A DNA stretch of 64,000 nt from the NCBI RefSeq assembly GCF_030413615.1, contig NZ_CP129236.1:2960001-3024000 (forward strand). The letters run 5' to 3'. A model generated the notes under the pieces. It saw only the letters and a program-made list of their open reading frames with translations, did no database searches and was not told where the DNA came from. Position 1 is the first letter of the stretch, and each line of letters opens with the position of its first letter. Shown here piece by piece: positions 34,611-43,234 of the stretch. This DNA is from Planococcus shixiaomingii. Lineage in GTDB: Bacteria > Bacillota > Bacilli > Bacillales_A > Planococcaceae. The position numbers were made by a program, and so were the translations under genes.

Positions 34611-34643
34611 AAGGGCGGACACATTGAGTGTCTGCCCTTTTTC
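34611..34643 (+). terminator. Terminator of the PAS-GGDEF-EAL gene
   Basis: A 12-bp stem (AAGGGCGGACAC with GTGTCTGCCCTT, one G-T pair), five-base loop, then a T-rich tail on the plus strand, directly after the stop codon. Confidence 0.93.
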
Positions 34644-34694
34644 TTTGCTTACAAAGCAAAACTAAGCCGTAATTAATTAAGGGGTCCATTAAAA

Positions 34695-34737
34695 TCTAAA
34701 AAGAAGGAAGTGATCAGTTTAAGATCACTTCCTTCTT
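34695..34737 (-). terminator. Terminator of the first subtilase gene
   Basis: A 15-bp perfect stem (AAGAAGGAAGTGATC with GATCACTTCCTTCTT), seven-base loop, and TTTTTAGATTTT on the minus strand, five bases past the stop codon. Confidence 0.93.
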
Positions 34738-34742
34738 ACAAT

Positions 34743-37700
34743 TTATTTAGGCATTGCTATTTTAGGTATAAGTTCCGTTTTCTGCATACTATAAGAATTA
34801 TAGTAGCCAGATTCGTCAATTCCAAAACGGTATGCATTCCCCAGTTGGTCTTCATATTGAATAACATAATATAAATCCTCCGCAGACTTTTTGGTGTATG
34901 TTCTTTCATTTTTCCCTTCGTCTAAATTATAAGTTTCTTTGTCTACTATATAATCACTATAATACCCGTCATATACGTATAAGGTCATTTTTGTTGGCTC
35001 TTTTACATCTATTAATAGATTAAGCTGTGTATTTTCCCAATAATAATCGACCGATGGAGTAAAAGAATAAGAATGTGCTGTAAGCCACGCTGGACTTTCC
35101 TCATTGGTGATTTTCCCTTTAACCGTTGTTTCATTTCCGAAAGCATTCTTAGCTTTGATTACGTAATAATAGACCTCATAATCCCAATACTCATAATACC
35201 CTTCGTCATCATAACCGTCCCAATTGAAATGATTAATGCCGGCTTTACGAGAAGCCTTTTCGATAGTCCGTATTTTGGTATTGCTGCTGTCAAAGATTTC
35301 AATAGTCACGCTTGAGTCTTGTGATAATTTATAATAGATATCACTACCTGCACCGTATTCAAAAAAGTTTGAAACAGATGGATACATGATATCCACCGCT
35401 GTCAAAGATACAGTCATATTGCCTATATAAGAATTGGTGTTTTTATATTTGTCGACTGCTGTAATATTAAATTGATACTTTCCATCTGGCAAAATGTTGC
35501 CTGCTTGGTCTTTGCCGTCCCAAACAAAAATATTTGTCCCAGTATTTTTGGAGTTGCCCGTTTCTACTGTTCTAACAACTTGTCCGTTATTCAACAATTG
35601 AATGGTTACGGAAGCTGGCTTGCTAATGTTATAGCTGAAGGATGCATTTCCTTCCTTCTTAAAAGTTAAATCTTTTGTTGAACTAACGATTGGTTTCTGC
35701 CAGTCCTGTAAAGAAAAGACTTTCGATTTTGTAACCATTTGATTTCCAGCAGCATCTTTGGCTTCCGTTTGATACATATAGCTGCCCTCGGAAACGAACT
35801 TGCCACTATCATTTTTTCCGTTCCATTGAAGTGTAACTGCACCTGAATTAAACGTTTGCTTGTTTGTTAACCGTTTTACTTTTACTCCTTTATCTGTCGT
35901 TACATAGGTGGTTGCCGTAACTTTTTCTTTGAAGGTTACTTTTACCGCATTTTTCGATGCTCCATCGGATTTGAATGGAGTTGCCAGTAGATCGATTTGA
36001 GCTGCTGGTTTCGTAGCATCAATTTTTATGGATACGTTGACATTTGAGGCTTTAATCTTATTAGCGCCAACTCCTGATAGGACAAGTTTATACGTACCGT
36101 CTTTTACCTTTTCCTCTTTACTGTTGGTACCATTCCACTCGATTTTATTCGTTTTGGCGGTTATGGATTTGTTGCTGAATATCGTTTTGATTACTGTGTT
36201 TTTGCTGTTATAAATTTTGGCGGTAATGGCCGTTTTTTGATTTACATCAAAATATAGTTTTAGCTTACTTTGCACAGTCGGCGAGTATAAAGCCGATGAG
36301 CTGATCTTGATCGACGGTTTAACTTTGTTTGTAAGTTTAACCGTTTTTTTCTTATAGACGCTTTCTCTGCCGTTAGTCAGTTTTGCAATAACGTTATAGG
36401 ATCCTGTTGGTGCGTATAATCCATTTTCTTGTTTGCCATCCCAAGATGCAGTAAGTTTTCCGCCAGTCCATTTTTCTGGCTTAACCAATTTCTTGATTGT
36501 CGTCCCTTTGGAATTTTGAATATAAAACGATACCGTTTTTCCTTTTTGTGCAGTAAAGCTCATGCGGTTTTTATTAGTCCCGGATGCCGTGAAAGCAGCA
36601 GCCGATGAAATATTGGTAAGGGGTGTAGGTGTTTGTTTCAGAGCCTTTGACGCATCTACCCGACCATAACCGTAATAATAATCCCATCCCTTGCTCCCCA
36701 AATCAACGGCTGATTTAGTCAGGATATTTTCAACTTGATCAGGGCTTAACAGCGGATTCTTAGACAAGACCAAAGCAGCTACCCCCGAAACTACAGGAGC
36801 CGCCATCGACGTTCCATCCATGTATTTATAAGAGCTTCCTGACACAGTAGAGTAAATGTCCTCTCCCGGAGCAGCTAAATCAATATTGTATCCAAAATTT
36901 GAAAAACCGGTAATTTTGTCGCTGCTATTAGTAGCACTAACAGAGATGACAGAGGGCAATGATGCGGGATAAATATCGTAATATGTATTGTCATTACCGG
37001 CTGCCGCTATAATAGTGACCCCTTTATTTTTCGCATAAGTTGTTGCATCGTCCAGGGCATAATCATAGTAATAATTGCCAAGACTCATGTTTATTATGTT
37101 TGCTCCATTTTTGGTTGCATATACAATGGCATCAATAACATCGTAAGTATCAGCCCCTGAACTTTGGAATACATTGATTGGCATAATTTTAACGTTAGGA
37201 GCAATTCCTACGACTCCTTTTTTATTAATTGAAGCAGCAACCACCCCAGCCACATGGGTTCCATGTTCGCTGGCAGAAAAAGTTTTTTTCCCGGTAACAA
37301 CGTTATATGGCGAAACAATTTTACCTTTAAGATCTGGATGATTAGTTTGTACACCGCCGTCAATAACTGCAACTATGATGCCTGACGACCCTTTAGTTGC
37401 GTCCCACGCTTTCTGCATTTGAATCTTTTTCAAATGCCATTGCTTTTTATAGCCTGAATCGCTTGGTACATAAGCTTGTGTTATTTCATAATTCGGCTGT
37501 ACAAATTCAATTGTTTCTTGTTTAAGTAATTGATTTGCAGCTGTCAGCAACTCGCTGCCTTTTGGAAGCGAAACTAACGAAATTTTTCCATCTAATACAC
37601 TCGAAACTTCTGTCCCTTCTACTGAACTCAAAATTCCCTGCTTTTCTGCTGCCGTAACGTATTCTTTAAATTTCACAATCAGTTCATTGTGGTTATACTC

Positions 37701-37847
37701 TTTTTTCTCATCAAACATTGTAACCAAGTTCTCTTTCGGTATTACCGGTTTATCTAGAACCTCATTTGCTGAAACAGTAGTTGAAAAAAGAAAAAAAGTT
37801 AGTAAAAAACTGATGAAAACTGTAGAGAATGAAAATTTGAGTTTCAT
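34743..37847 (-). CDS. Secreted subtilisin-like protease (S8) with FlgD-type Ig repeats
   Basis: 1034 residues from the ATG at 37847, ten bases after GAAAGG. A signal peptide (about 1-30) precedes an inhibitor-like propeptide (NELIVKFKEYVTAAEKQ). The S8 catalytic domain follows (about 125-405), with Asp in VAVIDGGVQTNH, His in EHGTHVAGVV and Ser in DGTSMAAPVVSG. After it come about five FlgD-type Ig repeats (each with WDGK/WNGK...GxY) and one degenerate copy. The protein should be active and extracellular. No wall anchor was seen. It is monocistronic, with its own terminator. Confidence 0.92.
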   Translation of the reverse strand: MKLKFSFSTVFISFLLTFFLFSTTVSANEVLDKPVIPKENLVTMFDEKKEYNHNELIVKFKEYVTAAEKQGILSSVEGTEVSSVLDGKISLVSLPKGSELLTAANQLLKQETIEFVQPNYEITQAYVPSDSGYKKQWHLKKIQMQKAWDATKGSSGIIVAVIDGGVQTNHPDLKGKIVSPYNVVTGKKTFSASEHGTHVAGVVAASINKKGVVGIAPNVKIMPINVFQSSGADTYDVIDAIVYATKNGANIINMSLGNYYYDYALDDATTYAKNKGVTIIAAAGNDNTYYDIYPASLPSVISVSATNSSDKITGFSNFGYNIDLAAPGEDIYSTVSGSSYKYMDGTSMAAPVVSGVAALVLSKNPLLSPDQVENILTKSAVDLGSKGWDYYYGYGRVDASKALKQTPTPLTNISSAAAFTASGTNKNRMSFTAQKGKTVSFYIQNSKGTTIKKLVKPEKWTGGKLTASWDGKQENGLYAPTGSYNVIAKLTNGRESVYKKKTVKLTNKVKPSIKISSSALYSPTVQSKLKLYFDVNQKTAITAKIYNSKNTVIKTIFSNKSITAKTNKIEWNGTNSKEEKVKDGTYKLVLSGVGANKIKASNVNVSIKIDATKPAAQIDLLATPFKSDGASKNAVKVTFKEKVTATTYVTTDKGVKVKRLTNKQTFNSGAVTLQWNGKNDSGKFVSEGSYMYQTEAKDAAGNQMVTKSKVFSLQDWQKPIVSSTKDLTFKKEGNASFSYNISKPASVTIQLLNNGQVVRTVETGNSKNTGTNIFVWDGKDQAGNILPDGKYQFNITAVDKYKNTNSYIGNMTVSLTAVDIMYPSVSNFFEYGAGSDIYYKLSQDSSVTIEIFDSSNTKIRTIEKASRKAGINHFNWDGYDDEGYYEYWDYEVYYYVIKAKNAFGNETTVKGKITNEESPAWLTAHSYSFTPSVDYYWENTQLNLLIDVKEPTKMTLYVYDGYYSDYIVDKETYNLDEGKNERTYTKKSAEDLYYVIQYEDQLGNAYRFGIDESGYYNSYSMQKTELIPKIAMPK

Positions 37848-38149
37848 ATTTTGACAACCTTTCACAAGCTTTTAATTATAAATTACTTCAATGCCTCTAC
37901 CTTATGTTGCCATTCTATTTATATAAATAATGCTTAATAAAAGCCTTATTCTCTTTTTCTGTCCTATCACTTAAAAAGAGATCCTCTTATTGTCTATTTA
38001 GAATGACACTTAATATATCCATTATTGCCCATTTAAACTCTTAAAGATAGTCTTTTTTATCTATCAAATTACTAGTCTAATGTATAAAAATGTTAGGCGC
38101 TTTCTTTTCCGTTACCTTCGTAGATTGTAAGCAATGAGTTAGGCACTAA
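37848..38149. other. Intergenic stretch upstream of the first subtilase
   Basis: AT-rich and gene-free. It must contain the subtilase promoter, but no convincing -35/-10 pair or SigD-type site was found. Confidence 0.5.
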
Positions 38150-38177
38150 AAAGAAAAAGAGACACACGATGTGCCCC
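38150..38177 (-). terminator. Terminator of the BIG2-repeat protein gene
   Basis: Minus strand GGGGCACA pairs with TGTGTCTC (two G-T pairs), loop TCG, then TTTTTCTTTT. It starts 16 bases past the stop codon. Confidence 0.85.
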
Positions 38178-38192
38178 TTTTTTCTGATACTA

Positions 38193-40019
38193 TTATTTTT
38201 TTGTGAAGAGAACTTTATTTAGGCCACCGATATATATACGATCTCCATTTTTAAGGGTGGTTGTTACACTTCCAACTCCCCATTCATCTGGATCCCTCAT
38301 CAAGGTTTCAATCACAAACATGTCATCTCCTCTAGAAATGAATAAATTCCCTACATAATCCGTTGTTGTAATTTTATATCTACCCGCGTTTATATCTTTG
38401 CCAACAGTCCAATAACCAGCATGCAGCGTAGTAGACTTTACATGTGAAACCTCAGTGAATTGTACACTGTCAATAAACTCAATTTCGATTGTGTCCCCTG
38501 CTTTAATATCTGTTGTAATCGCAGTTACACCGTATTCTCCATTGCTATCAAGGGTTTCAATTATATCCCGATCGTAAGAATTCGATGTTATATATACATT
38601 GCCAACTCCTGATTTTGCAGTAATTTTATAACGGCCTGCCGGTAAATGAGTTCCAGCCTTCCAAGTACCTGTAGTTAAGGTTTTGCTGTAAGGAACTTTA
38701 ATAGTCGCAGATGTCACTTTGCCATTAGTCGTTGTAGCCGTGATTTTTGCAGTACCCGCTCCGACCGCAGTCACTTTTCCTTCGCTGTCGACTTTCGCTA
38801 CTTTTGTGTTAGATGATTTCCACTTTAACGTTTTGTTCGTTGTGTTGCTCGGGCTTACAGTGGCAGTCAACGTAAGAGTTTTGCCTTTTGTAACGGTCGC
38901 AGCCGATTTGTTCATCTTCGCTGATTTCGCAGCTACCGGTGCGGTTACTGTCACTTTCGCCGTTGCAGATTTTCCGCTTTTTACAGATGCAGTAATAGTC
39001 ACCGTACCTTTTGCTTTGCCGGTCACTTTCCCTTTACTGTCTACTGTAGCAATTTTGGTATTTGATGATTTCCACGTAACCGCTTTGTCTTTGCTGTCAG
39101 CTGGTGAGACAGTTGCAGAAAATGTACCCGTTTTGCCTTCCATTACCGAAAGACTGGTTTTATTAACTTTTACTGACTTAGCTGAAACATTTACATTCAG
39201 TGTTTTCACTACTTTTGAATTACCAGTAGCTGTAGCTGTTATTTTGGCTGTACCTTTAGCAATTCCTTTAACGTTGCCTGATGCGTCAACAGTAGCAACT
39301 TTAGTGTTTGAACTTTTCCACGTAATTGTTTTGTCCGTGGCATTTGACGGTGAAACAGTTGCGGTTACTTTGTATGTTTGGTTAGGTGTGATGGATAAAC
39401 CTGATCTGGCAAGTTTGATGCTTGTCGGAACAATGATGGTTTCTTTAAAGCTCATTGTACCAGCTAAATCAGTAATATAGATTTTTTCGCCGGCAATCAG
39501 TTTTAACTCGACCGGGTCTTTATTTTCATACACTGCTACCGATTTTTTTTGATTTCCGTTGCTGTCTAGCACAAAAACATTAGCAAGATCCTCTTCATAG
39601 AGAGGTTGGTCAACATCAAGCAAATAAGTTCCGGCCGGGAAGTCTGTTCCAATAACGTAATAACCATTTGTCATTGCGTTTAAATCTGCTAGTGCAAGAA
39701 TTCCGACTTCCAACTTCGGACTACTATCGATGAAAGAAACATCTACACGGTCTTCTGTTTCTAAATGAATGTTCAATTGGTTTGAGCGATAACTGTTGAT
39801 CGTCTCTGTAATTACAGCTTCTTGGCCTCTATAAACCTCGATTTTCACGTAACCGTCTGTTGCTTTGAACTTATTTAAACCAGCAGAAATTTCATTTCCA
39901 ACTACATACGTACCTTCATCCAACAATATATTCCCTTCAGCTTGCGCTGAAGTTCCAACAAAAAACGATAATAATAATACTAGCGTGAACGCCATCTTCA
40001 ACCTTAATCCCTTTTTCAC
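38193..40019 (-). CDS. Secreted BIG2-repeat protein with four copies of a flanking domain (SigD-linked)
   Basis: 608 residues from GTG at 40019, seven bases after GAAGAAGG; an upstream ATG at 40037 overlaps that ribosome site. A signal peptide (VKKGLRLK, hydrophobic core, SAQA) is followed by two ~80-residue domains, three BIG2 Ig-like repeats (about 200-445, each with WKSSNTKVA(T/K)VD), and two more copies of the N-terminal-type domain. The four copies share G(T/Y)(Y/W)..G.(E/D/H)(I/F/L).AG near their start, and the C-terminal pair share GRYKIT. No catalytic motif or wall anchor is visible. A SigD-type promoter lies about 47 bases upstream, so expression is probably tied to motility. Function unknown. 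Confidence 0.88.
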   Translation of the reverse strand: MKKGLRLKMAFTLVLLLSFFVGTSAQAEGNILLDEGTYVVGNEISAGLNKFKATDGYVKIEVYRGQEAVITETINSYRSNQLNIHLETEDRVDVSFIDSSPKLEVGILALADLNAMTNGYYVIGTDFPAGTYLLDVDQPLYEEDLANVFVLDSNGNQKKSVAVYENKDPVELKLIAGEKIYITDLAGTMSFKETIIVPTSIKLARSGLSITPNQTYKVTATVSPSNATDKTITWKSSNTKVATVDASGNVKGIAKGTAKITATATGNSKVVKTLNVNVSAKSVKVNKTSLSVMEGKTGTFSATVSPADSKDKAVTWKSSNTKIATVDSKGKVTGKAKGTVTITASVKSGKSATAKVTVTAPVAAKSAKMNKSAATVTKGKTLTLTATVSPSNTTNKTLKWKSSNTKVAKVDSEGKVTAVGAGTAKITATTTNGKVTSATIKVPYSKTLTTGTWKAGTHLPAGRYKITAKSGVGNVYITSNSYDRDIIETLDSNGEYGVTAITTDIKAGDTIEIEFIDSVQFTEVSHVKSTTLHAGYWTVGKDINAGRYKITTTDYVGNLFISRGDDMFVIETLMRDPDEWGVGSVTTTLKNGDRIYIGGLNKVLFTKK

Positions 40020-40065
40020 TAATGAACCTTCTTCCATTTTTATTTATTTTGTATTGCTATTAAAT

Positions 40066-40092
40066 ATATCGGCAGAAAAAACTTTATTTTTA
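40066..40092 (-). promoter_or_regulatory. SigD-type promoter of the BIG2-repeat protein gene
   Basis: Minus strand TAAA, exactly 15 bases, GCCGATAT: a full consensus SigD promoter, identical in core and spacing to the one before yvyF. It places this secreted protein in the motility/late flagellar regulon. Confidence 0.9.
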
Positions 40093-40298
40093 CTGTTTTA
40101 TTTGCAATTCTTCTTATATTTTTGCTTCAGTCAATTGCAGAATTCGATATATAATAATCAGATTCATGCGTTAGATCATTCTTTACTCTCTGATCTTATT
40201 AATATAGTTTGCACCCCCATAGCAGATGGCACCTTCAAAAATCAAAAAAATGAGAGAAAGAAGAAATATTCATTATTATCATTTCTCTTTTGTTTTTT
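40093..40298. other. Intergenic stretch between the second subtilase and the BIG2 gene promoter
   Basis: AT-rich, gene-free. Nothing recognised apart from the flanking promoter and terminator. Confidence 0.5.
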
Positions 40299-40336
40299 AA
40301 TAAAAAAGCCTGTCCCTCAAAATTAGGAACAAGCTT
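40299..40336 (-). terminator. Terminator of the second subtilase gene
   Basis: Minus strand AAGCTTGTTCCT pairs with AGGGACAGGCTT (two G-T pairs), then TTTTATT. It overlaps the region just after the stop codon. Confidence 0.9.
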
Positions 40337-40339
40337 CTT

Positions 40340-42979
40340 TTACAATTTAACTGCAGCCGTTGCAGTAAAAGTACTATACATCTTTTTGCCGTTTACGAAT
40401 CGGTATGCCCGTACTTTGTAGTAGTAAGTCTTTCCTTTTGTTAAGCTCTTATCCGTGTAGATGATAGCAGAGCCTGAGGTGTAGGCTTTGATTTTGAAGT
40501 ATGTTCCGGTTTTGCTTGTAGCTCGGTGAAGTTCATAGCCGCTTGCTTCTTTCACTTTAGGCCATGACGCTTTAATGGAAGTGCTGCCCGCTTTAACGGC
40601 TGAAATACTTGAAGGTTTAGCTGATGCTGTCTTAGAGCTAACAGGACCGGAATATGGATTGATGTATTTTTTTCCAGTAACCGTGCGAGATTGAGCGTAA
40701 TAAGCCTTTCCTCCAGCCAGACCTTTATGGATATAGCTAAAAATACTGTTACTTCCAATGGATTTAACTACAGATCTTATAGGAAGGACCGGTTTTGCGC
40801 TAGCTGTACTGGAATACGGACCGAAGTATTTTTTGCCGTTGACTGTGCGGTAAGCTCGTACTTTGTAGTAATACGTTTTGCCGGCTGTTAATCCGGTTTT
40901 TGTGTGAGTGAGTGTGCTGCCGTTTCCAATCATTTTGATGTTTCTGTAAGCACCGTTTTTCGAAGTCGCTTGGTAAACGGCATAGCCGCTTGCACCGCTG
41001 ACAGGGGACCAGCTAATCTTATTTTTGTTGTATCCGCCCGCTGCAGCTTTAACGGAAGCTGTATTCGATACAGCCGGTTTTCCGCTTGCAATGCTTATAT
41101 AGGGACCGTACACTTTTTTACCGTCAATAGTCCGGTAAGCCCGCACTTTATAATAGTAGGTTTTGCCGGTTGTCAAACTGCTGTTGGTGTAGCTTAACGT
41201 GCTGCCGCTTGCTGCGGTGCCGACTTTGCTGTAAGTTCCTGAAAGTGATGTACTTCGGTATATTTCATAGCCATGTGCTCCTGCAGTTTGAGACCAGCTC
41301 ACTTTCAGCTTATTGTATGCAGTTGTCGCAACTTTTAGAGTCGCATTCCCGACAGTGATTTTGGCAGCTGGACTTTTATTCCCTGCTGCGTCAACCGCAA
41401 CCAAGGTTACGCTCGTACCTGCTGGCTGCTTGGCGATTTTCATCGTGAAGCCACCTCCGACAGCAGTCGCTTTCCCGATTTCTTTAGTCCCGGCATAGGC
41501 GTGAACTGTAGAGCCGGATTCAGCTTTTCCTGTAATCGAAGCTGATGTGTTGTAGAGCGAAATGACAATCGGCGCGTGTGGCGCCGTGACATCTGCCACT
41601 ATGACCCCTTCTGCTTCGCTGACTTTTCCATTAGCGTCTGCAACAGTAACTTTCAATTTGGTTCCCGCTCGCTGTTTCGGAATGGCGACGGTGAACTTGT
41701 CGTCTTCCTCAACTATACCGGTTCCTAAAAGAGCTGTTCCGGCTTTAACAGTGACTGTTGCCTCCGCTTCCGCTGTACCTTTGACAGCAGTTGATTGATC
41801 GGTCACTCGATCGACTCCCGGTTTGGCAGGATTAAGCAGCAAGGCATCTTTGGCATTGACCCGGCCGTTGCCGAAAAGGTCGTCTCTGCCTGGTGCCCCT
41901 AGATCTTTTGCTGTTTCATATAGCCGCTTTTCAATTTCTTTATTTGATAGTTCAGGTTCATTGGACATGACCAATGCGGCGACTCCCGCTACTACCGGAG
42001 TTGCCATGGAAGTTCCGCTCATACTTTCAAACAACCCACCTGGCCACGTCGAGTAAATCGAATCTCCGGGTGCTGTAATGTCAATTGTCGAACCATAATT
42101 TGAAAAAGTGGATAACTCATCAGTGGATGTAGTAGAGCCCACTGAAATGACACCTGGGTAAGCCGCAGGATAGTTCGGCGTGCTTTTTCCGTCGTTTCCA
42201 GCCGCTGCGACCAAAACTACCCCGTTTTCATTAGCGGTTTTGACCGCAGTTTCAAAAGCTTCACTATATACCTCGGTTGCAAAACTCATATTGATGATGT
42301 CCGCTTCATTTTTCACCGCGTAGCTAATGCCCGCAATAATGTCAGAAGTTAGACTATATTGGCCGTTAAAAACATTAATCGGCATAATGCTTGTTTTTGG
42401 AGCAACGCCTGCCCCCATCGTTCTATTGCCGATTGACGCACCAATAATTCCTGCGATATGTGTGCCATGGCTTCCTGCTGGAATGGCAGTTGCACTGTCT
42501 TTCACGATATCGTATGGAGAAACCCATTTCCCGGCTAAATCAGGATGCAGCAAATCTGCGCCATCATCAATGACAGCGACTACGACATTTGGGGAACCGA
42601 GTGTCTGATCCCAGGCCCGAATGGTTCCGATTCTTTTGTGATGGTACTGCTCGAAATTTATAGCTGGATCGTTCGTTGTATACGCAAGCTTAATCAAATG
42701 ATCCGGCTCAACGCTTTTAACGTCGCTTCTTTTCTCCAGCTCTTGTATAAAGCCATCTATCGTTTCACCTTTCGGGATTTCCACCGATACGAGTTGGTTT
42801 TCTTCCCCTTCAACCGGAATCACTTTTCCGTTCTTCAAAGGAACAGTGGCATCTTCTTCCATGATGACAATCACTTGATCGGTTTCCGCAGTTTTTGGTT
42901 GTTGACCTTCCGCGTATATGACTGTCTCTAAATTTAAAAATATCGTTAACGCCGCCAGCAAGGCTAATGTCTTTTTCAT
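40340..42979 (-). CDS. Secreted subtilisin-like protease (S8) with Ig-like and FN3 repeats
   Basis: 879 residues. A signal peptide (MKKTLALLAALTIFLNLE, ending near IYA) is followed by an inhibitor-like propeptide and an S8 domain (about 110-385), with Asp in VVAVIDDGADLLHP, His in GSHGTHIAGIIG and Ser in SGTSMATPVVAG. Then come two bacterial Ig (Big) domains and a series of FN3 repeats ending GKTYYYKVRAYR. Three FN3 copies are about 90 residues; the third of the four is only about 58, apparently after an in-frame internal deletion. Paralogous in layout to the 34743-37847 protease but with different accessory domains. It should be active outside the cell. Confidence 0.92.
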   Translation of the reverse strand: MKKTLALLAALTIFLNLETVIYAEGQQPKTAETDQVIVIMEEDATVPLKNGKVIPVEGEENQLVSVEIPKGETIDGFIQELEKRSDVKSVEPDHLIKLAYTTNDPAINFEQYHHKRIGTIRAWDQTLGSPNVVVAVIDDGADLLHPDLAGKWVSPYDIVKDSATAIPAGSHGTHIAGIIGASIGNRTMGAGVAPKTSIMPINVFNGQYSLTSDIIAGISYAVKNEADIINMSFATEVYSEAFETAVKTANENGVVLVAAAGNDGKSTPNYPAAYPGVISVGSTTSTDELSTFSNYGSTIDITAPGDSIYSTWPGGLFESMSGTSMATPVVAGVAALVMSNEPELSNKEIEKRLYETAKDLGAPGRDDLFGNGRVNAKDALLLNPAKPGVDRVTDQSTAVKGTAEAEATVTVKAGTALLGTGIVEEDDKFTVAIPKQRAGTKLKVTVADANGKVSEAEGVIVADVTAPHAPIVISLYNTSASITGKAESGSTVHAYAGTKEIGKATAVGGGFTMKIAKQPAGTSVTLVAVDAAGNKSPAAKITVGNATLKVATTAYNKLKVSWSQTAGAHGYEIYRSTSLSGTYSKVGTAASGSTLSYTNSSLTTGKTYYYKVRAYRTIDGKKVYGPYISIASGKPAVSNTASVKAAAGGYNKNKISWSPVSGASGYAVYQATSKNGAYRNIKMIGNGSTLTHTKTGLTAGKTYYYKVRAYRTVNGKKYFGPYSSTASAKPVLPIRSVVKSIGSNSIFSYIHKGLAGGKAYYAQSRTVTGKKYINPYSGPVSSKTASAKPSSISAVKAGSTSIKASWPKVKEASGYELHRATSKTGTYFKIKAYTSGSAIIYTDKSLTKGKTYYYKVRAYRFVNGKKMYSTFTATAAVKL

Positions 42980-43169
42980 CCATCAAGCTCCCTATCAGTT
43001 AATATAAGAAATGAAAACTAAATCATTTCTTTCTGTCGGGTCTCATTATACTTTATTCCTACTCCAATTAATAGAAATTTACCAGCAAAATTACATGTTT
43101 TTCTTACAAATTTAGTTATTTTTAATTTGTTATGGAATGATTCTGGTAGTTCATTTCTTAAAATAAAGA

Positions 43170-43215
43170 AAATAGCCGCCCTTGGAATCTAGTGATTCCG
43201 AGAGCGGCTATTTTA
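43170..43215. terminator. Bidirectional-looking terminator after the threonine synthase-like gene
   Basis: A long stem (AAAATAGCCGC with GCGGCTATTTT, continuing inward as GGAATC/GATTCC) with T-rich tails on both strands. It serves the minus-strand gene ending at 43235. The plus-strand tail has no gene to terminate. The inner ATC-TAGT-GAT motif recurs in the hairpins at 55742-55779 and 63715-63756. Confidence 0.9.
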
Positions 43216-43234
43216 GTTTTTCAAAAAAGATAAA

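Noticed and set aside
38719-39480. A 253-residue open frame opposite the BIG2 gene
   Set aside because: It is antisense to a clear secreted repeat protein; repetitive coding sequence leaves the other strand open by chance.
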